64,000 nucleotides of DNA from Rhizobium sullae (GTDB lineage Bacteria; Pseudomonadota; Alphaproteobacteria; Rhizobiales; Rhizobiaceae), in the NCBI RefSeq assembly GCF_900169785.1, contig NZ_FWER01000019.1, forward strand, positions 223 to 64,222, written 5' to 3'. Every line of letters starts with the position of its first letter. Within the stretch, counting starts at the first letter, position 1. The position numbers and the translations under genes are program-made. The notes beneath the pieces are model-generated. The model saw only the letters and a program-made list of their open reading frames with translations. It did no database searches and had not been told where the DNA came from. Shown piece after piece: positions 18,201 to 25,130 of the stretch.

Positions 18201-18359
18201 CTATCTCTTTTTCGAGCCAGCAGACAGCACGCGATGCGACGCGTCGTCCATCGCGCGGCTCGCTTCCTGGCCGTCACGCTTCAGGCCCCAGGCCGTATTT
18301 CCGCAAGACGAAAGCAGCAGCGCCGAGAGGCAGGCAAAAACGAACGCGGATTTCGGCAT
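18201..18359 (-). CDS. Entericidin-like short lipoprotein
   Basis: 52 residues, shorter than usual gene-calling limits. MPKSAFVFACLSALLLSSCG is a lipoprotein signal ending in the lipobox LLSSC; the mature peptide begins CGNTAWGLKRDGQEASRAMD, the CGNTxxGxxxDxxxxG pattern of the entericidin family (EcnA/EcnB). GGGGGAAA precedes the ATG at 18359. In enterobacteria entericidins are small outer-membrane-associated lipoproteins linked to stationary-phase lysis and its antidote; in Rhizobiales their role is unproven. The remaining mature peptide is amphipathic and charged. Confidence 0.75.
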   Translation of the reverse strand: MPKSAFVFACLSALLLSSCGNTAWGLKRDGQEASRAMDDASHRVLSAGSKKR

Positions 18360-18697
18360 CGATTTCCCCCAATAGGAATTGACAACGTCCTGAACATGTT
18401 ACGCCGCGCAATAAAATCAATACCGTACTGGAAGCGCGTGACGGCTTCTGCCGGCTGCGCGGTCTCTGCCTTGGTCAATTACGAGCGTGAGAAGATCCGT
18501 ATGACAAGTGGATGCCTGAAAAACGGGTCGCCGTAAAACTCTGGCGTGCGCGCCCGGGGTCTGTCATCGCTGACGAGAACGGCGTGATTGCCTTAAGGGG
18601 CGGCTAAGCGTACTGTTGTTTATCGGCCCGATAATTCAACCGGGTGCCCGGGCCGATTGAGAGACGATCTGCTCTTGCCTGAAACAGGAGAGCTGTC
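18360..18697. other. Gap with a regulatory-type inverted repeat
   Basis: About 340 bp without a gene. At 18622-18630 and 18649-18657 lies a perfect 9-bp inverted repeat (ATCGGCCCG and CGGGCCGAT) with an 18-base loop, about 40 bp before the gene at 18698. It could be an operator or leader hairpin. Nothing else supportable. Confidence 0.4.
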
Positions 18698-18940
18698 ATG
18701 TCTCGTTTCGAATTGTGTTCCTTTACCGATGATGACATCGAACTCGTAACGTCTGCAGTCGGGCGTTGGTCAGACAGGAATCATGTCGATGTCAAAAGCG
18801 AACACGGCCAGGCCGCGCTAACGCAGGCCATCGCCCTCGTCAGCTCCGGCATAAGGTTGCCGGAGGACATTGTGGCGCGGCTCGATGAGGTTTGCGCGCC
18901 GCCCGCCCCCGAGTACCCCAAGTCTCTTTTCGGCGAGTAG
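18698..18940 (+). CDS. Small hypothetical protein
   Basis: 80 residues, acidic: MSRFELCSFTDDDIELVTSA, then GQAALTQAIALVSSGIRLPED and a Pro-rich end. ACAGGAGAGC precedes the ATG with good spacing. Probably a genuine rhizobial orphan; its layout (short helix, then ALVSSG-type helix) is typical of small cytoplasmic proteins of unknown function. No family recognised. Confidence 0.6.
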   Translation: MSRFELCSFTDDDIELVTSAVGRWSDRNHVDVKSEHGQAALTQAIALVSSGIRLPEDIVARLDEVCAPPAPEYPKSLFGE

Positions 18941-18978
18941 ACGCTAGTGGCGACGAGGTAGCCCTTCGTTGTATGGCG

Positions 18979-19197
18979 CTAGCGTCCTAGAATGATTGCT
19001 TCAATCCGCCGAAGCGCATCGGCAAGGCTTACGCCCATCGCCATATCGCCGTTTCCGATGACGGCAAGCGCTCCAATCCCCATCAGCTTCCAACGCTGAA
19101 CATCATCGGTGACCTTTCGCATTTCCGGAAGATCCTCCTGAATGGCCGTGACGCTGCCTAAAATAGCGGACCACTTCGGCGCAATCGATAATTCCAA
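18979..19197 (-). CDS. Small hypothetical protein
   Basis: 72 residues, MELSIAPKWSAILGSVTAIQ at the start, a moderately hydrophobic middle (LMGIGALAVIGNGDMAMGVS), and a helical end LADALRRIEAIILGR. Composition is protein-like but no motif is recognised. It lies between two plus-strand genes and has its own divergent promoter region toward the cytochrome gene. Confidence 0.45.
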   Translation of the reverse strand: MELSIAPKWSAILGSVTAIQEDLPEMRKVTDDVQRWKLMGIGALAVIGNGDMAMGVSLADALRRIEAIILGR

Positions 19198-19272
19198 ATG
19201 GCTAATATATAGAGCAGGTTCGCCGTGATATTCACTTCGTTTCCAGTTGTGAATTAAGTCACGGAGGGGAAG

Positions 19273-19803
19273 ATGTTTCGATGGAGCTCCCGGTTCGCAT
19301 TTTTAGCCGTCTCTGCATTGGGTCTGCAGCCGTCCATGGCACCGGCTGCCGACGATACGAAGATTGCGCGCGGCGAATATCTCGTCACGATCGGCGGCTG
19401 CAACGACTGCCACACACCGGGATATTTCTTCGGAAAACCGGACAGCTCGCGATTTCTGGGCGGCTCGGATGTCGGTTTTGAAATCCCGGGGAAAGGCGTT
19501 TTCGTTGGCAGCAACATAACGCCTGATAAGGAGACCGGCATCGGCAGCTGGACCATGGAGCAGATCGTGACTGCGATTCAGACCGGGCAACGGCCCGACG
19601 GTCGCGCCCTGGCGCCAATCATGCCGTGGCATGCATTCGCGCGGCTCACCGAAGACGACGTGACATCGATTGCAGCATTCCTTCAAAACCTGAAACCGGT
19701 TAGCCACCAGGTACCTGGTCCTTTCAAGCCAGGGGAGAAGGTTTCAACCTTTATGTTCCGGATCTTGCCGCCGGGTGAAACCGCAGCCGCCGCGCCAAAC
19801 TAG
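19273..19803 (+). CDS. Secreted monohaem cytochrome c
   Basis: 176 residues. Signal peptide about 1-26 (cleavage near APA-AD), then ARGEYLVTIGGCNDCHTPGYF with the haem c motif CNDCH, and a likely axial Met in LAPIMPWHAFARLTEDDV. Beginning, middle and end all match the class I cytochrome c of periplasmic dehydrogenase complexes (gluconate or aldehyde type), but no dehydrogenase gene is adjacent, so its electron donor is unknown. CGGAGGGGAAG before the ATG is a strong ribosome-binding site. Confidence 0.88.
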   Translation: MFRWSSRFAFLAVSALGLQPSMAPAADDTKIARGEYLVTIGGCNDCHTPGYFFGKPDSSRFLGGSDVGFEIPGKGVFVGSNITPDKETGIGSWTMEQIVTAIQTGQRPDGRALAPIMPWHAFARLTEDDVTSIAAFLQNLKPVSHQVPGPFKPGEKVSTFMFRILPPGETAAAAPN

Positions 19804-19857
19804 GAGGTAACGGATGCCGCGCGAAGGTGACGGTGGCGTTCCCAAGCCTTGAGTGCA

Positions 19858-20013
19858 TTGGCGGAAGATAGACCGATTCAGACAGCCGCGCCGTACGTGC
19901 GCTACTGCTGCGTCGAAGGTTGCAACGAATGGGGTGGTCATGGCTTCTCGGCGTCACCAGGCGTGGAAACGCGGTGGTGGCCGCGGTGGGAGATATACTA
20001 TTGCAGGGACTAA
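19858..20013 (+). CDS. Cys/Trp-rich mini-protein candidate
   Basis: A 51-residue frame from a TTG at 19858 to TAA at 20011. It reads LAEDRPIQTAAPYVRYCCVE, then GCNEWGGHGF, then ETRWWPRWEIYYC. Four Cys, one His and many Trp suggest a zinc-binding mini-domain like the small RxCxxxGCxxWG...G proteins seen near alpha-proteobacterial phage and accessory regions. No good ribosome-binding site and no ATG, so it may be a fragment. The signal is composition and pattern only. Confidence 0.35.
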   Translation: MAEDRPIQTAAPYVRYCCVEGCNEWGGHGFSASPGVETRWWPRWEIYYCRD

Positions 20014-20076
20014 ATCGATGCCTCCAGAACTGCCCCACACCACCGGTCACCACAAGAATTTCAACAAGTGCTTAGG

Positions 20077-20253
20077 TCACTGTTTTATAAAAAAGGGCCT
20101 GATGAGAAAGTCCCACACTAAAAATGAGATAATTGGAGAGAGAAAAGCGAAATAAATGAACTGATCGCCGATCGCCTGTAGCCCGAAAGGAAATAAAAAA
20201 ATCAACAGAGGGTTTATGATGGCGAGCGGTATGAGGATGTCGGAATATTTCAA
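20077..20253 (-). CDS. Small AT-rich two-helix membrane protein
   Basis: 58 residues from a TTG at 20253, shorter than usual gene-calling limits. LKYSDILIPLAIINPLLIFL is the first membrane helix; the second is about residues 31-49 (QFIYFAFLSPIISFLVW). GAGGGAGAGGG precedes the TTG. Codons such as ATA and TTA are used freely, unlike the GC-rich neighbours, suggesting a foreign origin. A short frame upstream (see 20250-20345) ends on a TGA overlapping this start, as in translationally coupled genes. Function unknown; small-toxin, immunity or transporter-accessory roles are all possible. Confidence 0.5.
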   Translation of the reverse strand: MKYSDILIPLAIINPLLIFLFPFGLQAIGDQFIYFAFLSPIISFLVWDFLIRPFFIKQ

Positions 20254-20345
20254 TTGCCCTCTCCCTCATCAATCGAACATAGACTCCGGCTGACGTCGAA
20301 ATCTATGTTCATTACCATACGCCCCTTCGAGCTATCTGTGGCTTC
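20250..20345 (-). CDS. Possible 31-residue ORF coupled to the small membrane protein
   Basis: From a GTG at 20345: MEATDSSKGRMVMNIDFDVS and on to a TGA at 20250-20252, which overlaps the TTG start of the next frame. GGAGGGGG occurs about 12 bases before the GTG. The evidence is only the ribosome-binding site and the overlap, so this may be chance. Confidence 0.25.
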   Translation of the reverse strand, partial: EATDSSKGRMVMNIDFDVSRSLCSIDEGEGN

Positions 20346-20619
20346 CACCGCTACTAATCCCCCTCCACTATCGGAAGAGGGAGCGCCGCCATAGTCACCT
20401 CAGTTCCCCGACCCCGGGACGATCCGCCTCTTCGTGGCCGCCCTCGCCGTCTCCGCGATCCACATCAGCCAGCGCTGCCACTCGATCCGATGCCTGATCG
20501 CATTGAGCGGACGGCAAGGCTGAGGCAGGCATGTCACACGAAACCTTTTGGTTCCGTGGGCACGGGATCGAGGGCTTTACCCATGTGGAAGAGAACCATG
20601 ATCCGTGTCAACATTACGG
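20346..20619. other. Non-coding or decayed stretch
   Basis: No recognisable gene on either strand and no RNA gene seen. Base composition changes sharply from AT-rich at 20100-20350 to GC-rich at 20400-20530, which suggests a junction of unrelated DNA. Confidence 0.4.
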
Positions 20620-20820
20620 TCAATCTAGCCCTTGTCTTTTCGGCATTGCGGCGATTTTGAAGGTGTTGCTCTGACGCAGGGCGTCGGCCTTACGGTCGGC
20701 GCCTTTCATATTCCGCCAAATCCCACGCTGAACCGTATAGAAGGCAAAGAGCCGGCTTGCCCACTTCTCACCCTCGAATGAAGGCTGCTCCGAACGGGCG
20801 AGCGCAATCTTATTCCCCAT
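20620..20820 (-). CDS. Small hypothetical protein
   Basis: 66 residues, MGNKIALARSEQPSFEGEKW at the start, then SRLFAFYTVQRGIWRNMKGA and a basic end. The composition is plausible for a real basic protein, but no family or clear ribosome-binding site is seen. It lies inside the accessory patch. Confidence 0.3.
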   Translation of the reverse strand: MGNKIALARSEQPSFEGEKWASRLFAFYTVQRGIWRNMKGADRKADALRQSNTFKIAAMPKRQGLD

Positions 20821-20966
20821 CTATTTTAGATCAAACCGCCCCACAGCTTGTGGAGAAGTCGAATAACCGGGGCGACAATGTGCAAAGCCGATCCTGTTGT
20901 TGAACTGCACTTGCGACTCATGGGCGTTCATTATCAATTGCTCATGCAACCAGCAAAGGAACGGCT

Positions 20967-21278
20967 ATGGCACGCTACATTGCAGTTTACGATATCGCCG
21001 ACACCTATCGAGATCCGCACGCCGCGTTTATCGCTCAAGCGGAGAAACTTGGATGGTCGACTTGGGTATGGGCGCTTACCGCAAAGAAATGGTATAAGCT
21101 ACCCAACACCACCCTGATCGGCGACTTCCAAGATCGCGACGCGGCACAAGCAGCATTCAACGCCGCAGCAAAGGCCGCCAGAGCTGAGAAGGGTGAGCTT
21201 ACGGTTGAGAAGTATTTTATCGCCGACTGGGACTCAGCCACATTTGACTCTGACGTCAAAGCCGACCCCGCGAAATGA
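20967..21278 (+). CDS. Small orphan protein with Cas2/VapD-like start
   Basis: 103 residues with AAAGGAACGGCT before the ATG. It starts MARYIAVYDIADTYRDPHAA, a beta strand ending in YDI followed by a helix. A second strand STWVWALTAKKWYKL, a third TTLIGDFQD, a helix rich in Ala and a last strand EKYFIADWD complete a beta-alpha-beta-beta-alpha-beta order, as in ferredoxin-like Cas2 and VapD nucleases. No CRISPR repeats or other cas genes are present, so a VapD-type or unrelated protein is more likely than Cas2. The fold assignment is my inference from the pattern. Confidence 0.6.
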   Translation: MARYIAVYDIADTYRDPHAAFIAQAEKLGWSTWVWALTAKKWYKLPNTTLIGDFQDRDAAQAAFNAAAKAARAEKGELTVEKYFIADWDSATFDSDVKADPAK

Positions 21279-21363
21279 TCGCTCGTTCGGTGCGCTTAGA
21301 CATAGGTGACTTTTGTCATCACCCCGGAAGCCGTGTGTTGTAAGGCCCCCGAGGTGGTTTCCT

Positions 21364-21624
21364 TCACCGTTCGTCACCGGCCTTTTCAAAGGTAAGGCGA
21401 TAGACGCCGCCCATCTCGAACTGCTCAATGGCAGCCGGATTCGTGGCGGTCATGGAAAGCTCGCCCTGCGGCGTATACTTCGACCAGTCGCCATTGCCTT
21501 CCGGCAGGCCCTGCAGATAGCCGGCGAAGGCAGCAGCAAGCTTGATCTCGACGTTAACCTGGTCTGCCTGGCTGGTGGCGCGGTGATTGATTTCCTTCAC
21601 GTAGAACATTGCCTGTACGCTCAT
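21364..21624 (-). CDS. Small phage-type hypothetical protein
   Basis: 86 residues from the ATG at 21624, which follows AAGGAGAA; the frame stays open to 21762 but the upstream part is not protein-like. It reads MSVQAMFYVKEINHRATSQA, then DWSKYTPQGELSMTATNPAA and EQFEMGGVYRLTFEKAG. This pattern (MSVQAMFYVKEI...W-KYTP-GE-M---NP-A-EQF--G--Y-LTF) occurs in small proteins encoded by tailed phages and prophages. It suggests phage-derived DNA here. Confidence 0.65.
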   Translation of the reverse strand: MSVQAMFYVKEINHRATSQADQVNVEIKLAAAFAGYLQGLPEGNGDWSKYTPQGELSMTATNPAAIEQFEMGGVYRLTFEKAGDER

Positions 21625-21804
21625 GCGTCTTCTCCTTATTTGCCGGAACCCGCCAGCGCGGATGGATGTTGATTTTTCCGCCCTCGAATGAGGAAGCAAA
21701 AATGAACATCGGGAGCTGCGGAGCCTGAACAAATGGGCCTGCTTCGCGTTTAACCGTGACACTGTTGCGTAAGGGCGCCATACCGTTGCCTGAGGCAGGA
21801 CATC

Positions 21805-22092
21805 ATGTCTTCCGACATCTACACCCCATACGACCGCCGAGCAGAACTCGACGGCACTTGGACGGTTTTCGATGTCGTCACCGGCTACCCCGCAATGATC
21901 GGATGCAAGCAGCTCACCGAGCTGGCTGAGAAGAACGCGGCAGAACTAACAGACATGCTCAACCGGATCCCGGTGCGCGATAGATGGCGGCTCCCCAGAC
22001 AGGCCACTCAGGGACTACCACCACGTACACAGGGCGTTGATCTCGGTCCGAATAGCCCAGGGTCGGCTCCACAGCCGAAGCCAGGGCTGTAA
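21805..22092 (+). CDS. Small hypothetical protein, C-terminus doubtful
   Basis: 95 residues. The first 55, SSDIYTPYDRRAELDGTWTV, FDVVTGYPAMIG and LTELAEKNAAELTDMLNRI, read as a real compact domain: this W-x-V-x-D-x-x-TG-x-P layout occurs in small rhizobial proteins. The last 40 are Pro/Gln/Gly-rich and look like read-through into a different frame, so the gene may be frameshifted near 21970. Confidence 0.5.
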   Translation: MSSDIYTPYDRRAELDGTWTVFDVVTGYPAMIGCKQLTELAEKNAAELTDMLNRIPVRDRWRLPRQATQGLPPRTQGVDLGPNSPGSAPQPKPGL

Positions 22093-22242
22093 TGTGTCAG
22101 GAAGTTCACCCGGGCAGAGCCTCAAACCTTCATCCCGCACCTGGGTTGGTTCACTCCGCTTGAACTTTAGCAAATCTCTTGCGTTTTACAGCGAACGCAG
22201 CGCCCGGATTTCCCGGTGGTTGATATTTTGTTTGACTCCCAA

Positions 22243-22380
22243 TCACTTGCCGAAAGGATCATCTTCGATCTCGTGCATCATTCCTCGAGCGTGGCTTTGC
22301 GCGGCCGCACGGCGTCGATAGACCGGCACCAACTTGATGCCGAGACCGTCGAGCAGTGCGTCGAGCTTCCCTTTGCTCAT
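22243..22380 (-). CDS. 45-residue basic protein coupled to DUF1643 gene
   Basis: Shorter than usual gene-calling limits. MSKGKLDALLDGLGIKLVPV, then YRRRAAAQSHARGMMHEI and the end EDDPFGK. Its ATG at 22378-22380 overlaps the TGA of the DUF1643 gene (ATGA), so translation is probably coupled. It reads as a small basic cytoplasmic protein; function unknown. The overlap is the main evidence. Confidence 0.5.
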   Translation of the reverse strand: MSKGKLDALLDGLGIKLVPVYRRRAAAQSHARGMMHEIEDDPFGK

Positions 22381-22937
22381 ATGCCGGCTGCCCTCCACAT
22401 GATTGCTTTCTGATCTGCCGGGATACGATGCTTCCCCCGCGCCATCGGATGCTTAGGAGCTCCGCTCGACGTCACGCCCCAGCACCACAAGTCAGGATAC
22501 GGCCCTTCCCCGGACTGGATTTCATCGGCAACATGATCCGCAAAGTCTATGTCCCAGGCTATCGCGCCCCAGCAGACAAACACTTTGGCTGCGGCTTTGG
22601 CCTTGGCAACGACATGAGGGAGATTGACGAAATAGAGATCGTCTCTGACGTCACATGCGCCATGCTCGATGGTTGCGACGATACGGCGGCACTCCGAAGG
22701 GTCTGAGGTGGAGAATGGATAGAGGTTGACGGCGTCATATCCGCCGAATCCGAACTCGCGGAACCATCTATTCCACCAGAGAGAGGTGTTGTCCTCTACG
22801 AGCTTTCCTGCCCTCGACGGATTGTGGCCGATGACACAAGCCTGCGGGCCTTCTCCCCATCGCCTGGTCAGCGTCAGCCGGTTCGGGCCGTAGAACTCGG
22901 CATCGCGATGCATCGCGAAGCCGAAGAGGTCAGTCAT
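22377..22937 (-). CDS. DUF1643 family protein
   Basis: 186 residues that match DUF1643 throughout: YGPNRLTLTRRWGEGPQACV, IGHNPSRAGKLVEDNTS, NLYPFSTSDPSECRR, KVFVCWGAIAWDIDF and CWGVTSSGAPKHPMARG. DUF1643 proteins occur in phages, plasmids and genomic islands; function unknown, with a nuclease-like or nucleotide-related fold sometimes suggested. All the conserved blocks are present, so it is probably intact. Followed by a coupled small gene. Confidence 0.85.
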   Translation of the reverse strand: MTDLFGFAMHRDAEFYGPNRLTLTRRWGEGPQACVIGHNPSRAGKLVEDNTSLWWNRWFREFGFGGYDAVNLYPFSTSDPSECRRIVATIEHGACDVRDDLYFVNLPHVVAKAKAAAKVFVCWGAIAWDIDFADHVADEIQSGEGPYPDLWCWGVTSSGAPKHPMARGKHRIPADQKAIMWRAAGI

Positions 22938-23202
22938 TCGCTCTCCTTCGGCCGGTAGGCACGCTTCAAGTGATGCCAGCAGTAATTATCGTCGCCGGTG
23001 GCCTGAGCACAAAAGATGAAGGGACGGCCTTGGTTACGGGAGGGAGGTCACACTGCGCAGTCTGGCGCGTGATGCGATGAAGCTCATGGAGAGCCGCTGG
23101 AGCGAGATTGAACCCCGGAACAGGAACGGAACGTGAATTGGAAACCAGTAGTTCGTATTTTCCGGAGTACCTCAAGATTTCCCAATGATTTCAAGAGGTT
23201 TT

Positions 23203-23278
<76 letters not shown>

Positions 23279-23404
23279 GTTCGCGCTTGGCTGCGCGGTG
23301 TGACGGGGCGTATAAACAGGATCGCTGGTCTTGTCCAGCGCCCTGCCGAAAATTCTTTGATTTAATTTCGAAGAATTTTTCGCACGGCTGAAATGGGAAT
23401 GAAA

Positions 23405-24319
23405 TCAAAGGTCGAGCGTACCCGTGGCGATGCGCACCGCCTGCCCGCCGATCCGGGCATTGGAGATGGTCCCGGCTTCGACATCGACATGCAGGTGAAC
23501 GAAGGACGGCCGGCCCATCTCCACGCCCTGTTCGACCGTGATCGGATGATGGCCGTCCGGCAGCCGGTCGAAATGATGGATCGCGCCTGAAAGAGCTGCG
23601 ACAGCCGCGCCGGTCGCCGGATCTTCGGTTATTCCCATGTCGCTTGCAAACATACGCGCGTGGAACTGCGCCGAATGGTTCATGCCGGCGCGGCAATAGA
23701 CATAGGCCGAGGCCAGCGAACCGTCGACGAATGGCACGGTCTTCTCCCATAGCTGCGGATCGAACTCGAGCCGCGTTGCAGCCCCAACATCGTGGACCGG
23801 CACCAGCAGGAAAGGAACGCCGGCGCTCCAGATCGAGGGCACGTGATTTTCAAAACCGATCTCCGTCACCTTAAGCGACAGCGCATTGGCGATGCCCAGC
23901 TTATCCAGCGGCATGCTGATCTGCTGCGATTTCTTCGGTAGATCGAATTCGGCAAAACTCGCCTCGCCCCGCCGCAGCCGAACCGCGCAGCGCACCGGCC
24001 CGACATTTTCCTCCAGCACCGAGACGAGATCGAGCGTCATGTCTCGGCCATGCGCGTCTTCGGCAAGCGCAATCGCCGCGCCGACGGTCGGGTGGCCGGC
24101 GAAGGGCAGTTCGCGGCCCGGCGTGAAAATCCTGAGCTTGGCTGTGTAAGCCGGATTTGCGGAGGGACGTACGAAGACGGTCTCCGAGAGGTTCATCTCT
24201 CGGGCGATCGCCTGCATCGCATCGTCGCTCAGATCGTCGCCGTCGAAGATGATGGCCAACGGATTTCCGGCGAGTTTGCGGTCGGTGAACACGTCATAGA
24301 CGCTGTAGCTACGCGCCAC
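23405..24319 (-). CDS. PhzF family isomerase/epimerase
   Basis: 304 residues. N-terminal half SVYDVFTDRKLAGNPLAIIF and AREMNLSETVFVRP with the catalytic Glu, FTPGRELPFAGHPTVGAA; C-terminal half MFASDMGITEDPATGAAVAALSGAI. These are the two duplicated diaminopimelate-epimerase-like domains of PhzF. Family members isomerise small metabolites; outside phenazine clusters, as here, the substrate is unknown. No phenazine genes are nearby. Confidence 0.92.
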   Translation of the reverse strand: MARSYSVYDVFTDRKLAGNPLAIIFDGDDLSDDAMQAIAREMNLSETVFVRPSANPAYTAKLRIFTPGRELPFAGHPTVGAAIALAEDAHGRDMTLDLVSVLEENVGPVRCAVRLRRGEASFAEFDLPKKSQQISMPLDKLGIANALSLKVTEIGFENHVPSIWSAGVPFLLVPVHDVGAATRLEFDPQLWEKTVPFVDGSLASAYVYCRAGMNHSAQFHARMFASDMGITEDPATGAAVAALSGAIHHFDRLPDGHHPITVEQGVEMGRPSFVHLHVDVEAGTISNARIGGQAVRIATGTLDL

Positions 24320-24383
24320 GTCGGTCTCCTTAATCGGTCATCGAACCTGCAACCTGCCCGACCGGCGAAACGAGCGCAAGATA

Positions 24384-25130
24384 TTAGCCGTCGTTTATAT
24401 TGGCGAAATACCAATCGATGATCGGAAGCATGGCGACATTGTAAGGATAGGCCGAATGATCGGCTGAACGGATCGCGACCGCGCCGGCAATTTCCTTATC
24501 CTCGGCAACGAGCATATGGGCCGCGATCCGCTCGATCATTTCGTCCGCAGTTAGGTCGAACCGGAACAGCCGGAACACGGTCACCGTGCGGCGGAAGTGG
24601 CTGGCATAATAGGTGGCATCCGGCGTCGCGTCGCGAAGATCGAGACCCGTTTCCTCAATCACCTCGCGCCGCATATTGCCCTCGACGTCACAACAGCCGC
24701 CCGCGATATCGTCGAGGTCCAGCGAACCGGCGGCACAATAAACCTGGCCGGCATTCGCCGTGTGCGCACCCATGCGCACGGCGATGATCGCGCCATCCGA
24801 CGACACCATGATGCCGAATGCGAAAAGATGGATGCCGCCTCGGCGCTCGGCCTGCTTGCGCCACCACATGAAGGTCGAGAAAGGAATGATATGGCCCGCG
24901 CCCGCTATACCGCCGTCGTTCAGGGCAAGCTCATGCTGAAACACCATTCGACCGTCGAAGAGCTCCGGTTTGTCCGATATCTCGCGCTTCCAGTTCTCGC
25001 CCGCAAGCGCTGCATTCTGCAGATGAAAAGGATGCTCGCCCGGCAGCACGCGAAGGTCGATCGAGGCGACAGGAAAAACAGTCCTCTCCGGTGGCCACCC
25101 GGCAAAATCATCTGAAAATTCAAGACTCAT
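24384..25130 (-). CDS. Nudix hydrolase
   Basis: 248 residues from the ATG at 25130; the longer frame to 25334 overlaps the upstream gene and is not expected. The Nudix core REVIEETGLDL is present, although the preceding Glu and Gly spacing of the consensus is slightly irregular (GGCCDVEGNM). The flanking sequence (GGIHLFAFGIMVSSDGAIIAV, CAAGSLDLDD) fits the Nudix fold of the NUDIX-type proteins with long N-terminal extension. Its ATG overlaps the stop of the EEP phosphatase gene (ATGA), so the two are an operon. Confidence 0.85.
   Translation of the reverse strand: MSLEFSDDFAGWPPERTVFPVASIDLRVLPGEHPFHLQNAALAGENWKREISDKPELFDGRMVFQHELALNDGGIAGAGHIIPFSTFMWWRKQAERRGGIHLFAFGIMVSSDGAIIAVRMGAHTANAGQVYCAAGSLDLDDIAGGCCDVEGNMRREVIEETGLDLRDATPDATYYASHFRRTVTVFRLFRFDLTADEMIERIAAHMLVAEDKEIAGAVAIRSADHSAYPYNVAMLPIIDWYFANINDG

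Noticed and set aside
19200-20200. Attachment-site repeat for an element integrated at tRNA-Lys
   Set aside because: No second copy of the tRNA 3' end could be found by eye between 19.2 and 23.2 kb, so an intact integrated element is not claimed.
20967-21278. Cas2 and therefore a CRISPR locus
   Set aside because: No direct repeats with regular spacers and no other cas-like gene in the window; the resemblance is to the fold only.
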